Source of the DNA: Cristatella mucedo
Taxonomy: Eukaryota > Bryozoa > Phylactolaemata > Cristatellidae
Direction: 5' to 3'
Assembly (NCBI GenBank): GCA_009760855.2
Contig: WPIO01000045.1
Coordinates: forward strand, 382,501-392,500
Length of the DNA: 10,000 nt
Below the pieces are notes generated by a model, which was not told where the DNA came from, made no database searches, and worked only from the letters and a program-made list of their open reading frames with translations. This document shows positions 1 to 7,499 of the stretch, in pieces. The translations under genes and the position numbers were made by a program. Positions within the stretch are counted from its first letter, which is position 1. Each line of letters begins with the position of its first letter.

Positions 1-69
1 AGAGAGGAGAGAGAGACAGAGACAGACAGACAGAGACAGACAGAGACAGACAGACAGAGAGAGACAGAG

Positions 70-101
<32 letters not shown>
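1..101. repeat. AG/GACA compound microsatellite (left edge)
   Basis: Polypurine on the plus strand. Positions 1-76 mix AG with GACA units, and 77-101 are almost pure GA. It probably continues left of the window. The short open frame reading Arg-Glu repeats through it is a translation artefact. Long AG tracts can adopt triplex structure and, in insects, bind GAGA-type factors; neither is shown here. Confidence 0.95.
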
Positions 102-411
102 CTGAGGAGGAGCAAGACATTGGCGCCTTGCCGAACAGCTAATCGTCCCTGCTCATACCCTGCAGCTTGCACGCTTGCCACGCAGCCGTCGACGGCAACG
201 GGCGTCAGCGTCCTTCAAGCAGCACCCGACAGAGCGCTGACGCAATACGCAGGTCTTTGCCTTCGGCTCGAGCCTAGCACACGTGCCTCGCCTCGCCGCC
301 GCCGCACTCGCGACACTCGAGCCTGCAGCGAGCCCTACCAGCGCCGCGCAAATCTACCGCAACGCGCTGGAACGCGCGACGCAGCGGCAGCCGAAGCGAG
401 CGGCGAAGTAC
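102..411. other. GC-rich stretch; possible intron 1 of the minus-strand exon candidate
   Basis: GC- and CpG-rich sequence between the left microsatellite and the exon candidate at 412-559. If that exon is real and its donor lies at 411-410, this is the start of its first intron on the minus strand. I see no convincing second exon, RNA gene or named repeat. The plus-strand frame running through it is dominated by Arg, Ala, Pro and Ser, as expected by chance from GC-rich DNA. Confidence 0.4.
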
Positions 412-559
412 CGTCGTTGTCCTTTTGGAACCCGACGGCCTCGTAGCGCGCCGAAATCCACCAGCTGAGACGGCCCACGAGCCTGGCGCTGGCCAGCAGC
501 AGTACTGTGTAAGCCGCGCACGCCATCAGCATGACGGCGCCTTTCACCACGCCCTGCAT
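412..559 (-). CDS. Candidate first coding exon of an unrecognised membrane or secreted protein (partial)
   Basis: I do not recognise the family. On the minus strand, an ATG at 559-557 with A at -3 opens 49 codons plus one base, ending at a possible donor GTACTT (411 downwards). The peptide starts MQGVVKGAVM. Residues about 7-28 form one hydrophobic segment that could be a signal anchor or signal peptide; a WW pair and a charged end (FQKDND) follow. Of the 49 codons, 42 end in G or C, and the composition is varied rather than Arg/Ala/Pro-rich like the other frames here. A TATA-like and CCAAT-containing region lies upstream at a suitable distance. The frame stays open past the donor to a stop at about 335, in lower-complexity sequence. 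An upstream in-frame Met at 628 is disfavoured because it would precede the predicted transcription start. The rest of the gene would lie left of the window. Chance occurrence is not excluded. Confidence 0.4.
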
Positions 560-583
560 CGTCGACGAGCAGATTCTAACCGT

Positions 584-672
584 ACGTCCTGTCGGTAGCC
601 GGTCGAGAGCGTGTGCCCATGGGCGCACGAGGGCCGGTATCTATAAGGCGGTTAGGGCGCGTCCTATTGGTT
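584..672 (-). promoter_or_regulatory. Candidate core promoter: CCAAT, TATA-like and DPE-like elements
   Basis: Read on the minus strand: AACCAATAGG (672-663), a good CCAAT/NF-Y match; TATAGATA (645-638); then GGACGT (589-584), which fits the arthropod downstream element RGWYVT. TATA spacing predicts a start near 615, and the GGACGT then falls close to +27. The ATG of the exon candidate follows about 55 bases later. No strong initiator is seen. The plus strand reads CTATAAGG at 641-648, so TATA polarity is ambiguous and bidirectional use is possible. Confidence 0.35.
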
Positions 673-771
673 GACTGGCGAGGCGGCAAACAATAACAGT
701 GCCGTTCCGTTCAACTCCCCCGTCCGGCCCGGCTGTCGCGGACGCGGCCGTGAGCGCCCGCCGCGCTCGCG

Positions 772-791
772 CTCGCTAGCTCGCTAGCTCG
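772..791. repeat. Short tandem repeat, unit CTCGCTAG
   Basis: Two exact copies (772-779, 780-787) plus a half unit (788-791), preceded by related GCTCGC sequence. Each unit junction creates a GCTAGC palindrome. Confidence 0.8.
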
Positions 792-1304
792 CCCGTCGTG
801 CCGTCTCGCGCAAAATAGCCTGCCCTATTAGCGCCTTTTGATTTCGGCATTTAGGACAGAAGAAGATTAATGTTGGGAGCGCGTCGCACGCTGCAGACGG
901 CTCTCGGACGGCAGCGGACTCCCCGCGCCGCTTAAACGCCACGACCGCTCGGCGTGATCGGGCCCGAGCCCGGTCGTGCCCACCGGCTGCGAGGCTCGTG
1001 GTCCGTCGCGCTCCGCACCACGCTGCCGGCACGCTCCCTGGCGGCGGCGGCGGCAGGTGGCGCGGCTTGCGCGCGCTCGGCTCTGAACGCTCCGCAATCC
1101 GCTCCTGGCTCGCCCTACCCAGCCACCGATCCTCTCTCGAGCGCGCCTCCGCCTCTACACTCCAGCACGCTGCAGGCTCGACGCGGCCGACGGCGACCGC
1201 CACGAGCTGCGGCGTCCATTCCTTCATGACTAGTATATCTATGGGGCCGCTCGTCGACAGCGGCGGTAGCGGCTGCGGTTCCTTCGGGCCACGGTTGATC
1301 TGTC

Positions 1305-1315
1305 GGGGGGGGGGG
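1305..1315 (+). repeat. Poly-G tract, 11 bases
   Basis: Eleven uninterrupted G residues, with seven more at 1354-1360. A TATTTATA motif (1335-1342) sits between the two runs. Length is prone to replication and sequencing error. Confidence 0.9.
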
Positions 1316-1858
1316 TTCGACATGTTTCTCATCCTATTTATAGACCGCGCTCTGGGGGGGTCGCCGCCTAATCCGTCGACCGGGTTGCCGGGGCCGCACC
1401 CTTCCAAGCGCTGGAATCCTGGGCGGGAGTGGCTGAGAGAAATGCAGACGACGCTATCTCGCCTAGCAGCCACCGCACGAGAAATCTGCGGCGGGCGAGT
1501 GCCGATGCGAATGGCGCCTCGACGGGCTCTGCCGCACGCGGCAGGGGCAGCAGTGGCGGCGGCGGCGCTTTTCTAGGTGGACCGCTCGTCTCCCGCTCGG
1601 CGTCTCGGGGTGCTCAGCTGGGAGCTTGGAGTGCCTCGTCCGACTGGGCGTCACGTCGGCGAAAGTGCGGAAAAACCGTAGACAGTTTCTACGGACTGGC
1701 TCGTCTTCGTGGCCGCTTTCGTCTATGAAACTAGATGTCTTTTCTAGTAGCATCGCCAGTTTTTTTTGGACTCGCCGGTCTAATAGCCTTCCGGAACGCC
1801 TAGCCACGCGCCTAGGTATCTCTGGCTCAAGTGCTAAACTGGCTGTCTTAGCTGATTT

Positions 1859-2010
1859 AAAAACAGCTTCGTGTCTATAGCGACAGAAGAGCCTTTATGG
1901 CTATCGCAAGAGCTTGCAGTAGGCGATCAGGAATCGCCCAGTGCAGGATTCGGACCCGCGCCCTGGGTCGTGGAAGAGAGCGAGCACCTTACCTCCTGGA
2001 CGGAGACCCG
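1859..2010 (-). ncRNA. tRNA-derived SINE-like element or Pol III transcript candidate
   Basis: On the minus strand a tRNA T-arm is clear at 1959-1943: stem GCGGG, loop TCCGAAT, stem CCTGC, all five pairs formed (one G-T). The loop differs from the usual TTCRANY at its second base. An A-box-like block CCGTCCAGGAGG starts at 2003, at tRNA-like spacing. The anticodon stem does not pair, so this is not a functional tRNA. Directly after it comes a perfect hairpin (GGCGAT, 5-base loop, ATCGCC; 1938-1922), then a TTTTT run at 1863-1859 that could end Pol III transcription. The whole would be about 150 bases. Head-plus-short-body structure suggests a SINE; a decayed tRNA pseudogene is the alternative. 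Confidence 0.4.
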
Positions 2011-2995
2011 AGGCAGCGAGAGTCGGAGGTCGGAGTGTGCCCGTAAACGGCCCGTAGCGGCCATCTAGAGAGCCGCCCTTGAAGAGTGCGCTATCACAAG
2101 TGTGATTGTAGGACCGCTTTTTTTTCGCAATCTATACACTTCTTCGGCCGACGTCACCTCCAAACACAATCTCGGCTTTCGTGCACCGCTCTCAGCACGC
2201 AGGAGCCAGATTAGACGCAGGAAAGCAGAGCAGCGCAGATGCCTCTTTAGGTGGACTAAAAGGATAAGGAGTCGATGCAGGGGGCGGCCACAGAAGTCGG
2301 AAACGACTGTCGGACTCAAGGTGCAACCGAACGGAAAGCCGTGTGACCAAAGGATTTCAATTTATTCTAGAAACGGTGGGGAGAGAAGAGTTCTGGAGGA
2401 AGCTGAAGAGCGGGTTGCGTGAGAGCACGTGACCGGAGGAGCGAGGAAGTCGGATAGGCGGGCTGGTCGGCAGCGTGCGAAGCGAACTTGAGGCGAGAGG
2501 GAGAGAGAGGAGTTGAAGTTTGCTCGTTGCTTGACGCGGAGCCAGCGACGCTCAGACAAATGCAGTGGCGAGGTGGCGACTATGCCATCGACGGCACACC
2601 AGCAGAGCGGCTGCTGAGGTTCGTGCCAATTGCAAGCGATTAAGGGCTTAAGGGAAGGAGTTCTAGATAAAGGGTATTGCAGTTATCTAGACGCGATGCC
2701 ACAAACACGTCAACCAGTATTATTACTCCTGTCTAAGAACGCTCTAATGTTGGCAACTATCCTCAGCGGAAAGCAGGCCGACTTGGCAGTGCTCATTCAA
2801 TAACTAGTCACTTTGCAATAGCAAGCCCGGGCAGACGTCGCGGGAACGATGCTAGGTTAACCGATCGTGAGGGTGAGGTCCTACAACTTTAAGGCAACTG
2901 CATTCTGGATTGCTTTCACGCACGGCTGCCGTAGCCGCGCGCCCGCGGGCATCGGCGATGCTTCTACGGCCCACTAGCCTCACTTTGATGCACCT
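2011..2995. other. Spacer without a supported gene
   Basis: No convincing gene or named repeat. Visible details: an eight-T run near 2120, an ACGTCA CRE-like half site near 2150, a CACGTG E-box near 2426, a purine-rich stretch around 2380-2520, the near-tandem TTAAGGGC/TTAAGGGA at about 2641-2656, and a perfect palindrome GCCCGCGGGC at 2941-2950. The open frames on either strand are short and unlike proteins. Confidence 0.6.
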
Positions 2996-3001
2996 GTAAG
3001 T
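2994..3001 (+). other. Strong splice-donor-like sequence
   Basis: CCT followed by GTAAGTATT at 2996 matches the extended 5' splice-site consensus well. The upstream open frame in the phase that would join the 3392 exon runs only from 2877 and does not look like coding sequence, so the site may be unused, or it may follow a non-coding 5' exon. Confidence 0.2.
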
Positions 3002-3391
3002 ATTCCGTCACGTGTCTGCAGGGACCAGTACCGGCAACGCGTGCTGTGTTTCTGACAAAGGCTGTAGTTCAGGAGCCGCTGGCTACGATGCGTTCACATC
3101 GCTACTCGGGGTTATTCTCAGGGAATGAGGGATCGCGCACAGCCAGCAGCCAGTCCGGTACTCGGTATTTCGATTGGGGCCTGCACCGCACACGAGCGAA
3201 GAGTGAACAGATGCACTCGGCAGGCAATGAGCTGTTTCCGGGCTAAGTCCGCGCTGCGGTCCTGGGCTTGAATCCTCACGAAAGAATGTGTCGCCCTACT
3301 CGAATTTCAATGTTCGTAACAGCCGGGGCCCGTCGGTCGGTGGCTTCGACCAGTGAGGCCGACACCTCTGCACCACGCGCAGCGGCTACAG

Positions 3392-3489
3392 TAAGCGCCT
3401 CTACTTCCGCCTGTGCCTCGCCCAGACGGGCGCCCGCGACCTGGTGGGGCGGGTGTGGCACCACACCTCGGCGAGCGTTCGGGAGATTC
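3392..3489 (+). CDS. Candidate internal coding exon, product unrecognised
   Basis: Possible acceptor CTACAG ends at 3391 and possible donor GTGAGA begins at 3490, bounding 98 bases that enter with the third base of a codon and leave with the first base of another. The 32 full codons start KRLYFRLCLAQTGARDLV and end SVREI; 30 of 32 end in G or C, including the first 28 in a row, which is strong codon bias for one frame. The frame is open upstream to a stop at about 3354, so the true acceptor could be earlier. The pyrimidine tract before the acceptor is weak. I see no family signature. A minus-strand open frame (3506-3276) covers the same bases with an Ala/Glu/Val-rich peptide, so coding on the opposite strand is a competing reading. 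A different plus-strand frame, 3268-3741, is longer but Arg/Ala/Ser-rich and is less likely. Confidence 0.33.
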
Positions 3490-4126
3490 GTGAGAGCACC
3501 TTGCACCGCAGCCGAGCGACGCGGCGCCTTCCTAGCTCCGCTTCGCTCGGGGCTAAGCTGTCTTTTTTTGCGAGACTCGCTTGCTCCTCACGTTACGCGA
3601 GAGCTCACTATGGCTGAAGCCGAGTTTACGCGGCGAGTCTTGCTTTCTTCCTGCCTCCGTCCTGCTCGAGGCTTCGGTGGATACGTCATCAAGACTGGGG
3701 CCGGTCCAAGACTTAGACTCGGCGAAGACTCGAGAAACTAAATACGGTTAAAAGCTCGGGCAAGACAAACAAACAACCAATCATTGGTGCCGTTGAGGGC
3801 TCGCCTTCTAAGTTGCTATCAAAGCATGGAGGACAACTTTACCTGCGAAATCATCGAAGCGTTCCACGAGAGTCTCTGTTTATGGGACAAGACGAGTTCG
3901 TCAGAATCGAGTGAGAATCATATTGTGACTGGCCAGAGGGGTTTGGTGCTACTACTTTCTACCTCGGTCGCGGGTTCGAGTCCAGGTGTGCAGTCTTCCG
4001 GTTCTTGTCATCTGGAATATGCCGCGGCCTGCTAATATTGCATGAGGATACACTTGTAGCCTTAAAAGGTAAAACGAGACATAACTTTGTTCTTGGCTTC
4101 GATTTTGACATTGGCTTCTTCTGCAG
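3490..4126 (+). other. Possible intron between exon candidates
   Basis: Bounded by GTGAGA at 3490 and by a good acceptor (TTCTTCTGCAG, ending 4126). Sequence shifts from GC-rich to more AT-balanced near 3740. It contains the tRNA-like element at 3923-3993. Intron status depends on the flanking exon candidates, both uncertain. Confidence 0.22.
3923..3993 (+). repeat. tRNA-derived SINE head or tRNA pseudogene
   Basis: A B-box GGTTCGAGTCC (3973-3983) matches the Pol III consensus exactly. An A-box-like TGGCCAGAGGGG starts at 3930, 43 bases upstream, as in a class I tRNA. The T-stem (GCGGG against CCAGG) has only three of five pairs, the acceptor halves pair poorly, and no anticodon arm forms, so it is not a working tRNA. 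Blocks shared with the minus-strand element at 2010-1936 are CCAG, GGTGCT and GCGGGT-CGA-TCC, suggesting one family. The first T run downstream is TTTT at 4103-4106. Confidence 0.45.
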
Positions 4127-4164
4127 GGCCTAGCTGTTGCTGCAACGAGTGGTGGTCAGCTTGA
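4127..4164 (+). CDS. Possible terminal coding exon (speculative)
   Basis: This follows a good acceptor with a pyrimidine tract ending at 4126. Joined in phase to the exon candidate ending at 3489, the split codon becomes Arg and twelve codons follow: R PSCCCNEWWSA, then TGA at 4162-4164. The CCC and WW groups are unusual and resemble nothing I can name. An AATAAA lies at 4386-4391, about 220 bases after the stop, with a GT-rich stretch near 4420. Every element is short and could occur by chance. Confidence 0.17.
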
Positions 4165-4237
4165 ATGAGTCAGCTCACCAGTGATAATATTCATTAGCCT
4201 CTTACTTCCACCCAATTTTAGCCACGAGTTTATCACA

Positions 4238-4268
4238 GCTGGCGGAATTGCTGATAGCGAATTCCAGC
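4238..4268. repeat. Imperfect inverted repeat
   Basis: GCTGG (4238-4242) pairs with CCAGC (4264-4268) and AATT (4246-4249) with AATT (4260-4263), with a 3-base bulge and a 10-base loop. It is short, AT-containing and of uncertain meaning. Confidence 0.4.
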
Positions 4269-4385
4269 ATTTTAAACTCCTCTTAAAGGCAGCTGGAGAC
4301 ACTCGTAGAACAGAAAAAAGCACTGAGCCGAGAGTGCTGAGAGCAGGAGAACGGTAAGATAGATTGTAGATTAGATCGCAGACAT

Positions 4386-4391
4386 AATAAA
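4386..4391 (+). promoter_or_regulatory. Polyadenylation signal AATAAA
   Basis: Exact hexamer, followed about 30 bases later by the GT/T-rich TGGTTCTGTTCTC. It would end the speculative plus-strand gene with exons at 3392 and 4127. The hexamer is also expected by chance in several kb of AT-balanced DNA. Confidence 0.25.
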
Positions 4392-5940
4392 CCGTAGATG
4401 CTCGGGATCACTCATCAAAATGGTTCTGTTCTCAGTTCCAGCGTAGACGACTTTCAGTAGCTGTACATTTTCAAATAGCAAGCCATGCCGAGTATAAGAG
4501 CTAAGCTACATGCGAACGAGCAGTGCAGCACCGTCTGACCGGTGACTGGCTGGGTTAGGGTGGAGTCTGCAGGCTATTCTCTCAGGTGTTATCGTCTCGC
4601 TGATGCCAGACTTCTTGAGGCGACTTGGCACACTCTACGGTGCAGCTATCTGCTGCTTTCTTGGTCGGCAAAAGGTGCTCGAAACCACGGATTTAGAAGC
4701 TCGATGCTAGCGGAGACATGCGTAGCTATCAGCAGACCACTGCAACGTGCCACACGCTCACTGTTACTCGGCGCCTCTTGCTGGGCGAGACTCGGCACCC
4801 GTTCCCTAACCTACTTCGACCTAGTGGCGACATCCACGGCTGCTGTGGCTGGTGCTGCAGCCTCGGACCGTGGTCGCTGACTGTCTAGAGTAGATGGGCG
4901 TGTGTCATTGAAACTTTGGGCACTGCCGTCCGTCCTGGTAGCCCAGCCAGTGTCACCGTTGGCAAGATCGGTGCTTTATTCTATTCAGCTTGTCCTTGCA
5001 TGGAGGACGGCACATCGGCTACTGCGGCCTTGCTCCGTCAAACAGGCGATGCCGGTCACTCTCTTGCTCCACCAACGTCATTTTCCGTAAGCATTCGAAG
5101 AAGAATCGCTGTAAGCTTCCTTTTCAGAATACGTAAAGTGTCCGTGGAGAGATTTTGTTCTCTTGGGCGCCATGCAAATGTGTGACAATTACTATTATGC
5201 CCCGAAAGCACTCGTGCCAATAGAAATAAGCCTCGATTCGCTGCTGGCTGCCGCCTCTCTTAATCCGCTCCTGCTGCTGCCTGCAAGCGATCCACAGCTG
5301 TGTCTACTTTGTCGTTCGTGAGCAGCAACACGTAGGCACCGCCACGCTCTTTGTTTTTGGTTTCCTCTAGTCTACAGCCACAGCCGCTTGTCGGGTCCAA
5401 AGTCCAGGCTCTCCTAATTCAAGGTCGTCGACTATGGCCCATTGTTCATCCCTGAGCTCTAATCCTCTTGCCGAGCTGCGGCTGCGGTCCTACCGCCGAG
5501 GCTCCTGCTGCTTCCGCTACCGCCTGCTGCAGCCCGCTGTCGCCCGGCGCTCAGTCGAGGTAGAGAATGGGCTGGCGTTGAGCTCAGGGCCTGGAACCAA
5601 ATCCGAGCTCTTCGAACTCTTCTCGGCTAGCCAGCCGATTGCTATGCGAACAGGCTGAAGTGGCTGCTTACAACAGCTTTCATGCTGTTTTAAGCATCCT
5701 TTCAAATGTCGTTCAGTCAGGAATGTCGCGACATCATTCGGGAGTGAGCTCCAGGCTGTGTGAGTGTAAGAACTAAATCCGCCGTTTCGCTAGGATTAGA
5801 AGTCTGCTAGACGCACAGCTAAACGAGTTCAGTCGGAAGAGATGGTGGTGTTATGCCAAGCCTGATTAGAAAGTAAGTAAGTAATTCTCCTAGGCAGGCT
5901 GAAGCAAGACTAGAAAGGCTCTAGAATTGAATGGAAACAA
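4392..5940. other. Non-coding stretch, no supported gene
   Basis: Short open frames only (4542-4880, 4902-5090, 4916-5185, 5434-5658 on plus), none with a recognisable domain. CTGC/GCTGCTG motifs cluster at about 5240-5540. A short AAGT tandem occurs at about 5870-5884. No RNA gene or transposon end was recognised. Confidence 0.6.
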
Positions 5941-5944
5941 CTGC

Positions 5945-6010
5945 AACTTGATTGGCTGCTTGATTGGAAGCTAGAGCCGGTCCGTGAAAGGTAGTGAAAT
6001 TTGGACGCTG
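5945..6010 (+). repeat. Dispersed repeat, copy 1 (diverged)
   Basis: Contains GCTTGATTGGAAGC (5958-5971), which is exact at 7847-7860. A 40-base ungapped comparison starting three bases upstream of this core gives 30 identities, and weaker similarity continues on both sides, so these look like two old copies of one element. This copy also has a second CTTGATTGG at 5947-5955, giving two inverted CCAAT boxes about 11 bases apart. No end structures or target duplications were recognised. Confidence 0.5.
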
Positions 6011-7424
6011 TGACGCCCAAAACAGACAAGCCAAGCTGCCGAGTTTTTGACCAACTACAAGCACGTCATTGCACAGGCTGAAAGGTTGGCCAGTATAGAG
6101 TTGCAAAAATCAAGAGGGGATGTCGCAGAAGCATGGACCATCTTAGATGAGGTATCACAGAATTTGCTGAGTCCCTGTGAATTGACCTTTGTATGCTCAT
6201 GATTGCTGACGCTGCGATTGCTATCGCTAATCGTATTGACATGGTTTCCTTACAGCTTGTGTAATGTGCCAAGAAAGAGAACTATTTCTTTAAGGACCCG
6301 TGCAAATTTCCTTATTACTATTATCCCTACCTAAGCAGGCCCGAATTTCTGCATTGCTGCTTATCTGAAAGTAAGCAGACTTAACTTCGGAGCCGAGCAA
6401 GACACGTAGATTTTGTGTAGATACTACGTCTCTTCTGGTGCTTATAAGGTAAAATGTCATCGTTCTTTTCCAATTACAACTCCAGCCGTTCGATTCCGAA
6501 TCGAACTTGTAATTCTTTCCTATTTTTCAATCGATTTCGGATATCGCTCATTGCATTTATCTCATATATTGGATAATCGGCTTGAGTGTTTGTAGTGTCC
6601 TAAGCACGTCCCGAGCACGCTCGTGGCTACCTGGCAGATCCTTTGAACTTGAGAACCTAGCATATCTTTCAGCACGTCTATTCTCCATGACCTTGAACGC
6701 CGATGCACCGCTCTGCACACTGCGTCATTAAAACCTTGCTAGGATACGCAGCCGTACCAGTAACCTTGATTAATTGGTAAATCTCGATTCCACCTTTCTT
6801 CGAGCGGCTCTCATTCTCCCGGGTCCATCATAAACTGTATAGCCTACATTTGATACGGTTGCTCTTGCACGGTAGCGGACTTTCAAAAATTGAATGTCGT
6901 TAGGATTATAAATAGCCCTGGCCAAGAATCAGAAACCAGAAAGCAAATCCCTCAAAATTTACTCTCGGAAGAAAATCCCGTGTAGCCTCGGCGGCGAAAA
7001 ATGTGGGCGTCGTGTTCCAAAGCAACCTTCTAATTGGCGACCACATCAGCTCCGAAATAAAATCTTCTGTGTCATCACAAATATTCGAGCCCGCCTAGAT
7101 GGATACCACACAAAGTGAGCAAATGACAAGGAAGTGTCTAGGCTTAAGTAACTCCCTGCTCGTCATTCCTACAACTCTCTCCCTCTCTTCATGCCAGTGC
7201 TATCGTGCACTTGGCGACGGTGCCAAAGTCCGATTGGCTTGTCTGTAGCGAACCTCCCAGCAGCCTCAGTGCAGCACTTCGCTATTACCTGTCTTCGGCA
7301 CTCCCTCGTGCACCGGATTGACTTCAAGGTCACTATCATTCATTTTAAAGTCCCTCCATTCTCCTGCTCTGGCTTGCCCTTCGGAATTACTTGCTCCTCA
7401 GGCTAAAAGTGTAGCTATTATGCT
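6011..7424. other. AT-balanced non-coding stretch, no supported gene
   Basis: No protein-like open frame, tRNA or transposon coding remnant was seen. It contains the palindromic element at 6472-6514 and an AATAAA near 7055. The open frames at 6413-6595 and 7191-7406 are short and featureless. Confidence 0.6.
6472..6514. repeat. Nested inverted repeat (palindrome with outer arms)
   Basis: The inner part GTTCGATTCCGAATCGAAC (6488-6506) is a perfect 9+9 palindrome around one central C. The outer arms AATTACAA (6472-6479) and TTGTAATT (6507-6514) are exact reverse complements. The right arm is contiguous with the core and the left is separated by 8 bases (6480-6487). In total 17 pairs with one bulge. 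It could be a dimeric protein-binding site, a cruciform or a transposon footprint. The left half also contains GTTCGATTCC, a near B-box. Confidence 0.7.
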
Positions 7425-7466
7425 TACTCACGGCCGAGTGGTTACGGCTGTGGCTTAATCTTGCAC
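7425..7466 (+). pseudogene. 5' half of a class II (Leu/Ser-type) tRNA-like sequence
   Basis: GGCCGAGTGGTTA (from 7432) is the hallmark D-arm/A-box of eukaryotic Leu and Ser tRNAs, and GCC/GGC form its stem (7434-7436, 7446-7448). It is followed by TGTGG CTTAATC TTGCA, an anticodon-arm-like sequence with mostly wobble pairs; the loop would show TAA (Leu). Base 37 would be T instead of the usual purine. No variable arm or B-box of the expected form follows. So this is a decayed tRNA or SINE head, not a working gene. The short GTTC/GAAC hairpin at 7475-7487 may be a relic. Confidence 0.35.
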
Positions 7467-7499
7467 TTTGACTAGTTCACCGAGAACGCCGCGGTGATA

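Larger units (their letters stand above)
673..1858. other. GC/CpG-rich spacer without a supported gene
   Basis: Very CpG-rich sequence with short tandem motifs: an 8-base unit CTCGCTAG repeated at 772-791, GGC runs at 1040-1054 and 1557-1567, and poly-G runs at 1305-1315 and 1354-1360. Long open frames exist on both strands (784-1473 minus, 998-1576 plus), but they overlap each other, are dominated by Arg, Ala, Pro, Ser and Gly, and show no domain or motif. This is typical of stop-poor GC-rich DNA. It may be a CpG-rich promoter-proximal or intergenic region. Confidence 0.6.

Noticed and set aside
75-446. Plus-strand frame starting with Arg-Glu repeats
   Set aside because: It begins inside the AG microsatellite and continues in Arg/Ala/Pro-rich sequence antisense to a better exon candidate.
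784-1576. Long overlapping open frames on minus (784-1473) and plus (998-1576)
   Set aside because: They overlap in antisense, are Arg/Ala/Pro/Gly/Ser-rich, cross poly-G runs and show no domain; GC-rich DNA has few stops.
4551-4562. Telomere-like GGGTTAGGG
   Set aside because: Single occurrence with no tandem array.
5434-5658. Possible small gene in the CTGC-rich stretch
   Set aside because: Leu/Ser/Arg-rich reading of GCTGCTG-type sequence, no motif, and a competing frame on the opposite strand.
7050-7060. AATAAA near 7055 as a gene end
   Set aside because: No exon candidate or acceptor upstream gives it a gene to end.
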